Shown here: piece by piece, positions 9,180 to 17,603 of the stretch
Layout of the letters: the number at the start of each line of letters is the position of its first letter
How positions within the stretch are numbered: the stretch's first letter is position 1
Notes under the pieces: generated by a model
The model's input: the letters and a program-made list of their open reading frames with translations, nothing else
The model's database searches: none
What the model was told of the DNA's origin: nothing
Program-made: the position numbers and the translations under genes
Assembly (NCBI GenBank): GCA_037442205.1
Contig: JBBIQS010000044.1
Coordinates: forward strand, 3,616-67,615
Direction of reading: 5' to 3'
Source of the DNA: JBBIQS01 sp037442205
GTDB taxonomy: Bacteria; Myxococcota; Myxococcia; Myxococcales; UBA5297
Length of the DNA: 64,000 nt

Positions 9180-9842
9180 GTGACCTTCTCGCACTCCAGC
9201 CGCGCGCGCCTGACGCCCCGCTCCGCCCAACTCTTCCCAGGGGAGACGCTCTTCGCGCGCTTGGCGCGGGCGGTGTGCGAGGCGGACTGCCTTCCGCGCA
9301 AGGAGCTGTTCGAATCCTGGGAGGTCGCCCGCCGGGCGCGGCGGATCTTCCGCGGGGGTCGGGTGCTCGACCTGGCCGCCGGCCACGGGCTGCTGGCGTT
9401 CACCCTGTCGCTGCTCGACGACACCTCGCCCGAGGCCCTGTGCGTCGATCGCCGGCAGCCGGAGAGCTTCGCCCGACTCGCAAGGACCCTCGAGGCACAT
9501 TGGCCGCGACTTGAGGGACGCATTCATTTTCTTGAATCGGATCTCGGTGCGGTGGAGGCGCGCCCCACCGATCTGGTGGCCTCGGTGCACGCCTGCGGTG
9601 CGCTGACCGACCGGGTGCTCGAGAAGGCGGTGGCCGCCCGCGCTCGAGTCGCCGTCCTCCCTTGCTGTCACGACCTGGCCCAGCTGGATCAGGGCGGGCT
9701 CGAGGGCTGGCTCGACGGACCGGTGGCGGTCGATGCCGCGCGCGCCCTCAGGCTGGGAGCGCAGGGCTACCGGGTGCGCACGCAGCGAATCCCGCAGGAG
9801 ATCACGCCTCAGAACCGGCTGCTCCTCGGCGAGCCTCTCTGA
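9180..9842 (+). CDS. SAM-dependent methyltransferase, Methyltransf_32-like
   Basis: 220 residues from a GTG start with no strong ribosome site. The SAM-binding motif V-L-D-L-A-A-G-H-G lies near residue 62, an acidic loop V-D-R-R near 87, and S-V-H-A-C-G-A-L-T-D near 141. That last phrase is typical of the GSTCD/METTL25-related family (PF13679), many members of which act on RNA. The substrate is not known. It converges on the lipoprotein gene, with 6 bases between the two stop codons. Confidence 0.7.
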   Translation: MTFSHSSRARLTPRSAQLFPGETLFARLARAVCEADCLPRKELFESWEVARRARRIFRGGRVLDLAAGHGLLAFTLSLLDDTSPEALCVDRRQPESFARLARTLEAHWPRLEGRIHFLESDLGAVEARPTDLVASVHACGALTDRVLEKAVAARARVAVLPCCHDLAQLDQGGLEGWLDGPVAVDAARALRLGAQGYRVRTQRIPQEITPQNRLLLGEPL

Positions 9843-9848
9843 CGGCGG

Positions 9849-10403
9849 CTACTTCTTGGCCGGCTCACGCCAGGTGGCGCGCCAGCCCGCATCGGTGTGG
9901 ACGAAGCGCAGCACCGCCTCGGAAGGCCTGGCTCCCGCCTCGGGCGGCGCCATGAACGAGCGCGCCCGCTCCAGCCGCTGGTCGCGGGTCTCGAGCTTGC
10001 CGAAGGCCAGCCAGTCGATGAGGTCGGCCTTCACCTGGGGCTCGAACCGCTTCACCGCGACCTGGGCGCGGTCGGAGTCGAGCTCGACGTCGCCGACCTC
10101 GCAGCGGGTGGCCTCGGCCTTGGCCTCGATGATCGGCTCGGCGTAGGCCCCCATCGCTCCGAACGCCGACTTGGCCAGCGCGATCGCCGGGGCGCCGATC
10201 CCCATCCGCTCCGGGTGCCGGTAGTCGTCCAGATCCTCCGGCGCCACGTACTCCGACAGATCGACCTTCGGCTCCAGCAGGGCCAGCGTCGGCCGCTCCA
10301 GCTGGTCGTGCTTGCACAGCCACTCCGCCTTGGACTGGATCTGCACCGTGGCGCACCCGCTGGCCGCCGCCAGCGCCAGGAGGATCGTCAGCTGTCGGGC
10401 CAT
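9849..10403 (-). CDS. Lipoprotein of unknown function
   Basis: 184 residues from the ATG at 10403 (GGAGAG site). A short hydrophobic leader ends in a lipobox (…AAASGC, Cys near 17). The rest has no domain I recognise; it is rich in Ala/Glu/Asp and predicted soluble, with the phrase V-x-x-x-D-A-G-W-R-A-T-W at the C-terminus that recalls DUF3828/lumazine-like lipoproteins only vaguely. The frame is open up to 10694, but nothing there looks coding. It is divergent from the sigma-factor operon. Confidence 0.65.
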   Translation of the reverse strand: MARQLTILLALAAASGCATVQIQSKAEWLCKHDQLERPTLALLEPKVDLSEYVAPEDLDDYRHPERMGIGAPAIALAKSAFGAMGAYAEPIIEAKAEATRCEVGDVELDSDRAQVAVKRFEPQVKADLIDWLAFGKLETRDQRLERARSFMAPPEAGARPSEAVLRFVHTDAGWRATWREPAKK

Positions 10404-10547
10404 CGGGCTCTCCGTTCGCGTTGTCACCGGACTGGGTTCGATCGTGCCCGGCGGATACGGACGACGCAAGCCCGCCATACTCCCGTCCTTACTCAGGAAA
10501 CCCGGGCACCCCGCCCGCGCTGGCGGGCTGCTCGACAGGGCCCGTGG

Positions 10548-10588
10548 TTTACTTTCCGTGTGTGCCTGCTCTTTATTGAACACACACG
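10548..10588 (+). promoter_or_regulatory. Promoter with an overlapping perfect inverted repeat ahead of the sigma-factor operon
   Basis: CGTGTGTG at 10557-10564 and CACACACG at 10581-10588 are perfect 8-base arms separated by 16 bases. A sigma-70-like pair TTTACT (10548-10553) and TTTATT (10572-10577) with an 18-base gap, 4 of 6 matches each, places the left arm in the promoter spacer and the right arm at the likely start of transcription. That is a good layout for a repressor or activator site. An RNA hairpin is an alternative reading. Confidence 0.45.
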
Positions 10589-10603
10589 ATTTCTGGTGAG
10601 TTG

Positions 10604-11146
10604 ATGGAAGAAGACATCCTGGCGCGGCTGAGAGCGCGCGAGCCGGGGGCCCAGAAGGAGCTCCGGCGCGCGGTGTTGCCACGCCTTGTCGCAACCTGCG
10701 CCCGCCTGCTCTCCAGCGCCTCCTGTGCCGAGGAACTCGCCGAGGATCTCTGGAACGACTTCCTGCTGCTGCACGTGGAGCGGCTGCGTCACGCTTCCGC
10801 CATCCACGCCTACCTGAGGATGATGGCCGTCACGACCTGCCGCCGCCGCAATACCCGCGCCGAGCGCTTCGCCGACCTCGCCGATGCTCAGGGGGCCGCC
10901 GAGGCATCTGTCGACCCGGAATCGATGCTCTCCGAGGCGGTCGAAACCCGGCGCCGGCAGGCCAGGCTCGCCCAGTGCCTCTCTCGCCTCGCTCCTCGCC
11001 CGCGCGCCCTGGTGCGGATGCGCTTCTCGCACGGCCTGACGCAGGAGGCGATCGGGGAGCGGATGGGCGTGAGCAAGCAGTACGTCGGCAAGGTGCTCGC
11101 CAAGACCCTCGACTCGTTGCGCAAGTGCATGGAGGCGCAGCCATGA
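10604..11146 (+). CDS. RNA polymerase sigma factor, sigma-70/ECF-like
   Basis: 180 residues. A sigma-2-like region (about 18-80, including 'ELAEDLWNDFLL') and a C-terminal sigma-4 helix-turn-helix (about 120-172, 'LTQEAIGERMGVSKQYVGK') are recognisable; regions 1 and 3 are absent, as in ECF-group factors. An in-frame TTG lies three bases before the ATG; the ATG is preferred, but a GGTGAG site close to both leaves this open. Its stop overlaps the start of the next gene as ATGA, so the two products are translationally coupled, the usual arrangement of a sigma factor with its anti-sigma factor. Confidence 0.85.
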   Translation: MEEDILARLRAREPGAQKELRRAVLPRLVATCARLLSSASCAEELAEDLWNDFLLLHVERLRHASAIHAYLRMMAVTTCRRRNTRAERFADLADAQGAAEASVDPESMLSEAVETRRRQARLAQCLSRLAPRPRALVRMRFSHGLTQEAIGERMGVSKQYVGKVLAKTLDSLRKCMEAQP

Positions 11147-11928
11147 CCGTCGCGAGCCGTCCCCTCGAGCTCGAGGCGCTTCTCGAAGCCTTTCTCGGAG
11201 ATGCCGCACCCGGCTGCTGCGCCCAAGAAGCGATGCTGGCCTCCTATTCCGCCGGCGAGCTCGGGGCGGACGAGCGTGCCACTTTCGAGACCCACCTCCG
11301 GGGCTGCGACGCCTGCTCCGCCGATATGGCGCAGTTCGAGCGCCTCGGGCCGCTGTGGGATGCACCAGCCCAGAACCGCGCCAACCGACTCGCCGCCTTG
11401 CTCTCGCGCATCCGGCCTATCTGGCTCGTCGCGGCCGTCGCGGTCTGTGCCGCGATCGCGGTCGCGCCGGCCCTCGTCGACAGCGACAAGCTGCGCGCCA
11501 AGGGAGAGGACGTGCCCGGCTTCGCCCTCGACGTGGCCGTCCAGCGCGACGGCGCGGCATTCCGCGCCAAGCCGGGAGCGACACTCAGGACCGGCGATCG
11601 CCTCGGGTTCTTCTATTCGGCGACCGTCCCCGGCCACTTGGCGATCTTCTACGCAGACGAGTCGCCGCACTTCGAGCGCGTCTTTCCGGCGAATGAGGCG
11701 CGCAGCGCGCCGATTGCCGCCGGCCGCGACGTCCCGGTTCCCGACGGCGCCCTGCTGGTGGACGGAGTGGGGTGCGAGTGGGTGATCGGCTTCTTTTCCC
11801 GCGCCCCCCTGACCGAAGGAGCGGCCCAGGCTGCCGTCCAGAGCATGCTCTCCTCGCGCCGAGGCTGTCAGCTCGGCTCGCCGCTGCTCGCCGACGTCGA
11901 GGCCAGGGTGCTGGAGGTCCGCCGATGA
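11143..11928 (+). CDS. Membrane anti-sigma factor with zinc-finger head and DUF4384-like periplasmic domain
   Basis: 261 residues. The cytoplasmic part has the zinc anti-sigma signature H51-x3-C55-x2-C58. One transmembrane helix spans about 93-112. The remaining ~145 residues should be periplasmic; the segment 'GDRLGFFYSA…GHLAIFY' followed by 'E-R-V-F-P' resembles the beta-sandwich DUF4384 seen beside caspase-like proteins. It overlaps its neighbours on both sides by 4 bases (ATGA), so sigma factor, anti-sigma factor and caspase are made as one unit. Inference: a signal in the periplasm releases the sigma factor. Confidence 0.8.
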   Translation: MTVASRPLELEALLEAFLGDAAPGCCAQEAMLASYSAGELGADERATFETHLRGCDACSADMAQFERLGPLWDAPAQNRANRLAALLSRIRPIWLVAAVAVCAAIAVAPALVDSDKLRAKGEDVPGFALDVAVQRDGAAFRAKPGATLRTGDRLGFFYSATVPGHLAIFYADESPHFERVFPANEARSAPIAAGRDVPVPDGALLVDGVGCEWVIGFFSRAPLTEGAAQAAVQSMLSSRRGCQLGSPLLADVEARVLEVRR

Positions 11929-13559
11929 CCGCGCGCAGGCTGGCGTTCCTCGCGCTGTTCCTCTGGAGTCCTGGCGCCTTCGCCGGGTCCAGCGTCCGCT
12001 ACGCGTTAGTGATCGGCAACAACGCGGGACTGAGCACCGAGGTCGCCCTCGAGCCGTTGCTCCACGCCGAGAGCGACGCGCGCGGCCTGCGCGACAACCT
12101 GGTCCGCCACGCCAGCTTCGACGAAGAGCGGGTGGTGCTGGTGACCGGCGGCGGCCGGCGCGAGATCCTCGCTGCGGCCGCCAGGCTCATCGCGAAGCGC
12201 CGGCTGGACCGCGCCGAGCTCGGCTCGCTGCCGACGCTCTTCGCGCTGTTCTTCACCGGCCACGGCCTCGCCGGAAAGCTCCTCACCGCCGACCAGCCGC
12301 TCGATGGCCGGGACATCGCGGCGATCAAGAAGGAGATGGACGCCGCCCTCACCATTGGCTTCTTCGACGCCTGCTTTTCCGGCGGCCTCGACCTGGACGC
12401 GCTCAAAGGAAAGGGCGCGGTGGCGACCCCCGGGTTCAACCCGGTGGCGGAGCTTCCCCGGGAGGTGCTCGATTCCGAGGGGACGATGTGGTTCGTCTCC
12501 TCGCAGCAGGGAGAGGCGAGCTACGAGGACGAGAAGCTCGGCGGGCTCCTCACCCACTTCTTCAGCGAGGCGTTCACCGCGGCCGCCGCGGACGGAATCG
12601 GCGTCAGCATCGAGGGGATGTGGGAGTACGCGCGCGCCAGGACCGTCGCCTACGCCTCCCGCCGGGGACAGCGCCAGACGCCGTCCAAGCTGGTGCGAAA
12701 CCTGGACGCCCGCGGGCCGGTCTACTTCGCCTTCCCGCGCCGGCGCACCTCGACCCTGCGCTTCGACGAGTCGATGCAGGGCACCTTCCTGGTCCGCTAC
12801 GACGAGTCGTCGCTGGTCGAGCGGGTGGAGAAGCGCTCCGGCGCCGCGCTCGACGTGGCGGCCTACGAGGGCGACGTCACCATCAGCCGGCTCGGGGCCG
12901 ACGCGCGCGAGTCCGCACCCGTGCGCCAGCTTCACCTCGGGGGCGGGAGCGTCGTCCGCCTGCGCCAGCCGGGGCGGCCTCTTCCTGGGCACGCTCCAGG
13001 GTTCGTCGAGGCGTCGCTGCGCAGCAAGGGAGATCTCGGCGAGTTGGCGCTGACCGAGCGCAGGTCGCAGTCGGTCCTCCTCCTCGGCGGCGGATACCGG
13101 TACGCCCACGCCGGCCCGAACCAGCTCGCGGCCGCGAACGGGGGCGCCGCGGCGGTGGGCCTGGTGTACGGGCGGCTCGCGCTGGGGTTGGAGCTCGGCT
13201 TCTCGACGACCTCGACCACCTTCCCCGCCTGGTCGTTCGAGGAGCAGGAGCTCTCCCCGCGCCTGGCACTCGGGCTGGGATTCGACCTCGGCGGGCCCCG
13301 CCTCGACGCGGAGGTCATCGGAGGGCCGATCCTGACCTCGGTGCGGTACGGCGATGGCGCGTCCGACCACCGCATCGACAAGTCGGTGGGCGCGGGGCTG
13401 CGGCTGCTGGTTCCGATTCCTTCGGTGGCCCTGCTCTCGCTGCGTGCCGGGCCAGCCTTGCGCTGGTCGCGGGGCATCGCCCAGAGCGACACGGCGGATC
13501 ACCTGTTCTTTGCGCCGTATCTCCAGGCCGACCTTCTCTTCCCCGTCTCTCTCGACTGA
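11925..13559 (+). CDS. Secreted caspase-like (C14) protease fused to a beta-barrel-like domain
   Basis: 544 residues with a signal peptide (…GAFAGS). The N-terminal half is a caspase-hemoglobinase fold starting Y-A-L-V-I-G-N-N; the catalytic pair is His113 in FFTGHG and Cys150 in FFDACFSGG, both intact. Residues ~380-544 have alternating hydrophobic strands, many Gly and aromatic residues, and end in a long stretch typical of an outer-membrane barrel. The start overlaps the anti-sigma stop (ATGA). Known bacterial caspases of this type cut after basic or acidic residues; the target is unknown. An exported caspase controlled directly by its own sigma/anti-sigma pair is unusual. Confidence 0.8.
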   Translation: MTARRLAFLALFLWSPGAFAGSSVRYALVIGNNAGLSTEVALEPLLHAESDARGLRDNLVRHASFDEERVVLVTGGGRREILAAAARLIAKRRLDRAELGSLPTLFALFFTGHGLAGKLLTADQPLDGRDIAAIKKEMDAALTIGFFDACFSGGLDLDALKGKGAVATPGFNPVAELPREVLDSEGTMWFVSSQQGEASYEDEKLGGLLTHFFSEAFTAAAADGIGVSIEGMWEYARARTVAYASRRGQRQTPSKLVRNLDARGPVYFAFPRRRTSTLRFDESMQGTFLVRYDESSLVERVEKRSGAALDVAAYEGDVTISRLGADARESAPVRQLHLGGGSVVRLRQPGRPLPGHAPGFVEASLRSKGDLGELALTERRSQSVLLLGGGYRYAHAGPNQLAAANGGAAAVGLVYGRLALGLELGFSTTSTTFPAWSFEEQELSPRLALGLGFDLGGPRLDAEVIGGPILTSVRYGDGASDHRIDKSVGAGLRLLVPIPSVALLSLRAGPALRWSRGIAQSDTADHLFFAPYLQADLLFPVSLD

Positions 13560-13569
13560 GGTTCCTTTG

Positions 13570-14286
13570 ATGCGCGAAGCCATCAGCAGCCCTTCGGGCG
13601 CACGTTTCGACTTTCGATGGCTGGCGATCGCCGCGGTCGTGCTCGCTGCCGCCTGTACGCACGACGCCCCCAAGGCCGCCTGCGCCGCGGACACCGATTG
13701 CGGCGATGGCCGCAGCTGCGTCAACGGCGACTGCGTCCTGGTCGGCGCTTGCACCCCGACCAGCACGCCGCAGAAGTGCGGAGACTCCGGCAGCGCCTGC
13801 CGCCAGCAGTGCACCGCGGGCAATCAGTGGGGACCGTGCCTCCCCGCGTCGGGTCCGACTGACTACCAGACCGATCCCCGCAACTGTGGCCGGTGCGGGA
13901 ACGCCTGTCCGGCGCCCTTGCATGCATCGGCCCGTTGCGTCCAGGGGCGGTGCGGCCGCGGCCCGTGCGAGCAGGGATTCTTCGACCTCGACGGCGACAA
14001 GACCTACGGCTGCGAATCGACCTGCAAGAACCGCGTGTGCACCGGGCCCGGTGGCGTGAAGACGCCGGTCACCGTCGAGCCGCTGCCGGAGACCGGCCCG
14101 GTGTTCCAGGCGCTCGTCGCCAGCAGCTCGCTTGGAGCGAGCCCGGGCGCGTCGGTGCAGACCGACTCCAAGCACACCAACACCGGGATCCTCGGGGAGC
14201 CGACACCTTCGACGAAGTGGGGTGTCGAGCAGTCCAACGCGAGCCACCGCCACCTTGGCGGGTTCATGTCGGTCGACCGGAAGTAG
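13570..14286 (+). CDS. Cys-rich lipoprotein
   Basis: 238 residues; lipobox …VLAAAC near residue 29. It carries about 18 cysteines up to residue 160, including C-x5-C-x4-R-x-C-x3-D-C, the same small disulfide motif as protein A at 3714. The last ~80 residues are Ser/Gly/Thr-rich with no clear domain. It starts 10 bases after the caspase stop, with GAGG as ribosome site, so it is probably the fourth gene of that operon. Confidence 0.7.
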   Translation: MREAISSPSGARFDFRWLAIAAVVLAAACTHDAPKAACAADTDCGDGRSCVNGDCVLVGACTPTSTPQKCGDSGSACRQQCTAGNQWGPCLPASGPTDYQTDPRNCGRCGNACPAPLHASARCVQGRCGRGPCEQGFFDLDGDKTYGCESTCKNRVCTGPGGVKTPVTVEPLPETGPVFQALVASSSLGASPGASVQTDSKHTNTGILGEPTPSTKWGVEQSNASHRHLGGFMSVDRK

Positions 14287-14315
14287 GCCTTCTTCCCATT
14301 CACACAGGAGACACC

Positions 14316-16592
14316 ATGCGCACCCTCTCACTCGCGCTGGCGCTGGCGCTGCCCGCCCTCGCCGCCGCCCAAGTACCCGAGAAGCTCGGCTACCAGGGCC
14401 GCCTGCTCAAGGCCGACGGCTCTCCGGAGACCGGAATCCAGAAGCTCACCTTCTCGCTCTTCGCCAACGAGACCGGCGCCCCCGGTGAGACCCCGCTCTG
14501 GACCGAGGAGCAGAGCGTCCCGCTCTCCGACGGCTACTACGCCACCTTCCTCGGCGAGGTGAAGCCGCTCGGGAATGCCTTCGACGGCAGCGACCGCTTC
14601 CTCGAGCTGGCCGTCTCCGGCTCGCCGCTCTCTCCGCGCCAGCGGGTCTCCTCGGTCCCCTATGCCCTGGTCTGCACCGACGCCCGCAATCTCAAGGGCG
14701 GCACCGTCAATGCCTCGAGCATCTCGGTGGCCGGCGGCGGCAGCATCTCCATCGGCGGGACCTCGGTCTTCGACTCTTCCGGCCAGCTGGCGGCGGGTGC
14801 GATTTCATCGGTTCCTCTGCCCTGGGCCAACGTGACCGGGGTAGGTTCGACCACCTCATGGCCCGGGACGGTGCCGTGGACGAGCGTCACGGGCGTGCCA
14901 ACCTCCGACTCCGCGAACGTCAAGGATTTTGGCGCGCGAGGAGATGGGGTCACCGATGACACGAACGCCATTCAGGCGGCGCTTACCAGCCTCGGAGGGC
15001 ACGGGAAGCTCGTCTTCGCCCCAGGCGCCAAATACCGATGCGGACAGGTCAACGTGCCGCCCGGTTTCGACGGTCTACATCTTGACCTCAATGGATCCAC
15101 GATACTTGCAATTTCGACCTTCACCTTCGTCTTCGGCACCTCTTCGGATTCTCCAACGAGCCGGGGCCTGCTCGTCGAAAACGGCACTTTCGACCAGGCG
15201 CCTTCGACTGACTTCGGGCGATACATCGCGGCCCTCGGCACGCGCGATGCCATCATCAGGAATTGTCTGTTCCGGCGGCCGGGAAACGGCGCCGTCTACG
15301 TGTCCGTCGGAAGCGAAGACATCACGGTCGAGGAATGCCGATTCGAGGGCACGACCCTCGGATTGAGCCGAGCCGTCTGGTTCGACGGCTCCGCTGCCTC
15401 CGACTTTGCGTCCCAGTTGCTCGACACGACCACGCTGCTACGCAATGGTGTGCCGCTGCCGACCCACGCCACGCGACACGGGCTGGTCCGGGACAACATC
15501 ATAGTCGGCGCGCAATACGGCGTTTACCTGATGAACGCCCGTGAGGTAACGGTTGAAGGCAATGCGATCGACATCTCCGGCTCCGGCGGGCGCTGCGTAG
15601 CGATCAACGCGTACTCTCCCGGGGCGCGTGTCATCGACAACCGATGCCGCTCCGACCGTGCCGCCACCGGCGTCCTCATCACGCAGGCGTCCAACGACGT
15701 GGTCCTCAGGGGCAACGTCTTCGAGGGAGATTTTGGAGGCGGCCACGCCATTCACGTGCAGTACGGCGCCGAGGCCATCATCGCTGACAACGACTTCAAC
15801 GCGGATGGCTCCACGATGATCGAGGTCAACACGGGCGGGTCCATGGTCGTCGAACGATGCAGCTTCAACAGGCCCTCCGGCCTCGCTCCTGGCGAACGGG
15901 ACATCTTGGTCACGACACTCGACGCCGCATCGCTTTCCGAAGGGGCTTCGGCCTCCGTCCTGCCGGGGAGCATCATCCGCTCGAACACCTTTCGTCACCG
16001 CGGCAATGCAGTTCTCTTTCTGCAGCGAACTTCGACGAGCGGAAACAGTGCCGGCATCGCGGAATCCGTGGTGCGCGACAACATCTTCATGAATCGGGAC
16101 AAATTCAATTTCAGTCAGGGTCAGGCTCCGGTCGCCGTCTCGAACCCCAACCGCGCGAAACCGATGTCGTTTTCGATGCGTAATAACGTCGTGACGCCGA
16201 CTGGGGGGACCCTGAATCAGACGGTAGCCGCGGGAGACGTCTCGCCATCGATGATGAGCGCGGACGTCCATGTCGCTACGTTCTTTGTCAGCGTGTCGCC
16301 GGGAACCCCACCCGTCGTATCCCAGCTCGGAGGAACGCCAATGGGCCTCGCGGTGTCGCGCTCTGCCCATGATCTGGTGCTATCCCCCCGCACGTCGCCG
16401 ACACCCGGGGGTGCCGTGGCTCGCGTCCTCGCGTTCACTCCCGCATCGGCGAATCTCGCGAGCCTCCGCGTCGCGGATTGGAGTAACGCGAACCTCCTGG
16501 TCACCGCGGTTGGAGCCTCAGGCACAAACCTGAGCGGCGCATTGGATTCCTTCTCGTTCTACGTCACCCAGATTCAGGAACGCGGTGACTGA
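14316..16592 (+). CDS. Exported chimeric protein: B-type N-terminal domain joined to pectate-lyase-3 beta-helix
   Basis: 758 residues; CAGGAG site and signal peptide (…ALAAAQ). Residues 20-115 ('KLGYQGRLLKADGSPETG') are paralogous to protein B at 7566. From residue 204 the hallmark D-F-G-A-R-G-D-G-V-T-D-D-T of the Pectate_lyase_3 / phage-tailspike family begins a right-handed beta-helix running to about 640, then a C-terminal cap. The DNA for the helix (roughly 14,900-16,590) is visibly lower in GC than its surroundings, near 50% in places, and uses rarer codons, suggesting the helix domain was acquired by transfer. Whether it cuts polysaccharide or only binds it cannot be told. It lies 30 bases after the Cys-rich lipoprotein. 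Confidence 0.8.
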   Translation: MRTLSLALALALPALAAAQVPEKLGYQGRLLKADGSPETGIQKLTFSLFANETGAPGETPLWTEEQSVPLSDGYYATFLGEVKPLGNAFDGSDRFLELAVSGSPLSPRQRVSSVPYALVCTDARNLKGGTVNASSISVAGGGSISIGGTSVFDSSGQLAAGAISSVPLPWANVTGVGSTTSWPGTVPWTSVTGVPTSDSANVKDFGARGDGVTDDTNAIQAALTSLGGHGKLVFAPGAKYRCGQVNVPPGFDGLHLDLNGSTILAISTFTFVFGTSSDSPTSRGLLVENGTFDQAPSTDFGRYIAALGTRDAIIRNCLFRRPGNGAVYVSVGSEDITVEECRFEGTTLGLSRAVWFDGSAASDFASQLLDTTTLLRNGVPLPTHATRHGLVRDNIIVGAQYGVYLMNAREVTVEGNAIDISGSGGRCVAINAYSPGARVIDNRCRSDRAATGVLITQASNDVVLRGNVFEGDFGGGHAIHVQYGAEAIIADNDFNADGSTMIEVNTGGSMVVERCSFNRPSGLAPGERDILVTTLDAASLSEGASASVLPGSIIRSNTFRHRGNAVLFLQRTSTSGNSAGIAESVVRDNIFMNRDKFNFSQGQAPVAVSNPNRAKPMSFSMRNNVVTPTGGTLNQTVAAGDVSPSMMSADVHVATFFVSVSPGTPPVVSQLGGTPMGLAVSRSAHDLVLSPRTSPTPGGAVARVLAFTPASANLASLRVADWSNANLLVTAVGASGTNLSGALDSFSFYVTQIQERGD

Positions 16593-16840
16593 GCCCGAGC
16601 CAGCCTCGCGTTCCCCTGTTTGTGCGCGAGTCTTCGGTAAGTCGTGTGGGCGCCAGGGGACCGAGGGCCAGATGTGGGCGCCATCGGTTCCGGCGCCGGC
16701 ATCGGGCTCGATTCAGCATCGGCCAAGCCCTGGCCAGCGTGTTCGGCCACCGCCGCGTCTCGGCCCGCGAGAGGTTCCGAGCCACCGCCGGCGAGAAAGG
16801 GCCACGCGATGACCAACGGCAGGATCAGAGGCAGGTCATC

Positions 16841-17566
16841 TCATCTGCTCCGCGCTCGCTGCCTGCGCTCACGCTTTCCCTCTCCCCGCGTCCGCTCCGC
16901 GCCGCCCTTGACGGCCAGGATCACCAGGTGGCGCTTGCCGCCCTTCTCTCCGCGCTCGCTGACCCGGCACTGCTTCACTGAGAAACCCGCCTGCTGCAGC
17001 CGCTCGCGGTAGGCCTCGTCCGGAGAGGCAGACCAGACCCCGAGCACGCCCCCGGCGCGCAGCGCCTCGCGGCACGCGGCGATGCCGTGCCAGCCGTAGA
17101 GCCGCTCGTTGGCCGGATCGACCAGCGCGGTGGGCCCGTTGTCCACGTCGAGCATGATCGCGTCGAAGGCATTTCGGGCCTTGGCCAGGCGCTCTCCCAC
17201 GTCGCCGATTTCGACCTGCACCCGCCGGTCGTCGAGAGGACGCCCGGCGAGGTGCGACAACTTGCTGCGGTTCCACTCCACCAGCGCCGGCGAGAGCTCG
17301 GCCACCACCACCCTGGCATCGACCGGCACCCGATCGAGCGCGGCGCGCACGGTGAAACCCAGCCCCAGGCCGCCGATCAGGATCGAGTCGCGCTTGGCCG
17401 CCCGCTCCAAGGTGAGCGCCGCCAGCGCGTCCTCCGAGCCGTGGGCCCGGCTGCTCATCAGCACCTTGCTGTCGACGCGCACCACCCACTCTTCGCCGCG
17501 CCGCGCCAATACCAGCTCGGATCCGCCCGGCGCGGCGGCGCGATCGACGATTTCCCAAGGAAGCAT
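16841..17566 (-). CDS. Spermidine-synthase-like SAM-dependent methyltransferase
   Basis: 241 residues. The start at 17566 gives the family N-terminus M-L-P-W-E-I-V-D and has a GGAGGT upstream; the longer frame overlaps the upstream gene. S-S-R-x-H-G-S-E-D-A-L-A near residue 40, G-G-L-G-L-G-F-T for SAM binding near 67, and M-L-D-V-D-N-G-P near 140 fit the spermidine-synthase fold. Several polyamine-binding residues of true spermidine synthases could not be placed, so this is likely a methyltransferase-like relative. The C-terminal ~20 residues are Arg-rich. Confidence 0.7.
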   Translation of the reverse strand: MLPWEIVDRAAAPGGSELVLARRGEEWVVRVDSKVLMSSRAHGSEDALAALTLERAAKRDSILIGGLGLGFTVRAALDRVPVDARVVVAELSPALVEWNRSKLSHLAGRPLDDRRVQVEIGDVGERLAKARNAFDAIMLDVDNGPTALVDPANERLYGWHGIAACREALRAGGVLGVWSASPDEAYRERLQQAGFSVKQCRVSERGEKGGKRHLVILAVKGGAERTRGEGKRERRQRARSR

Positions 17567-17603
17567 CTGTGTGCGTGACCTCCGAACGACGAAGCGCCCT
17601 ACC

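Noticed and set aside
16605..16630. CTCGCG/CGCGAG as terminator after the chimeric gene
   Set aside because: Only six pairs with a 14-base loop; too weak in DNA of this composition.
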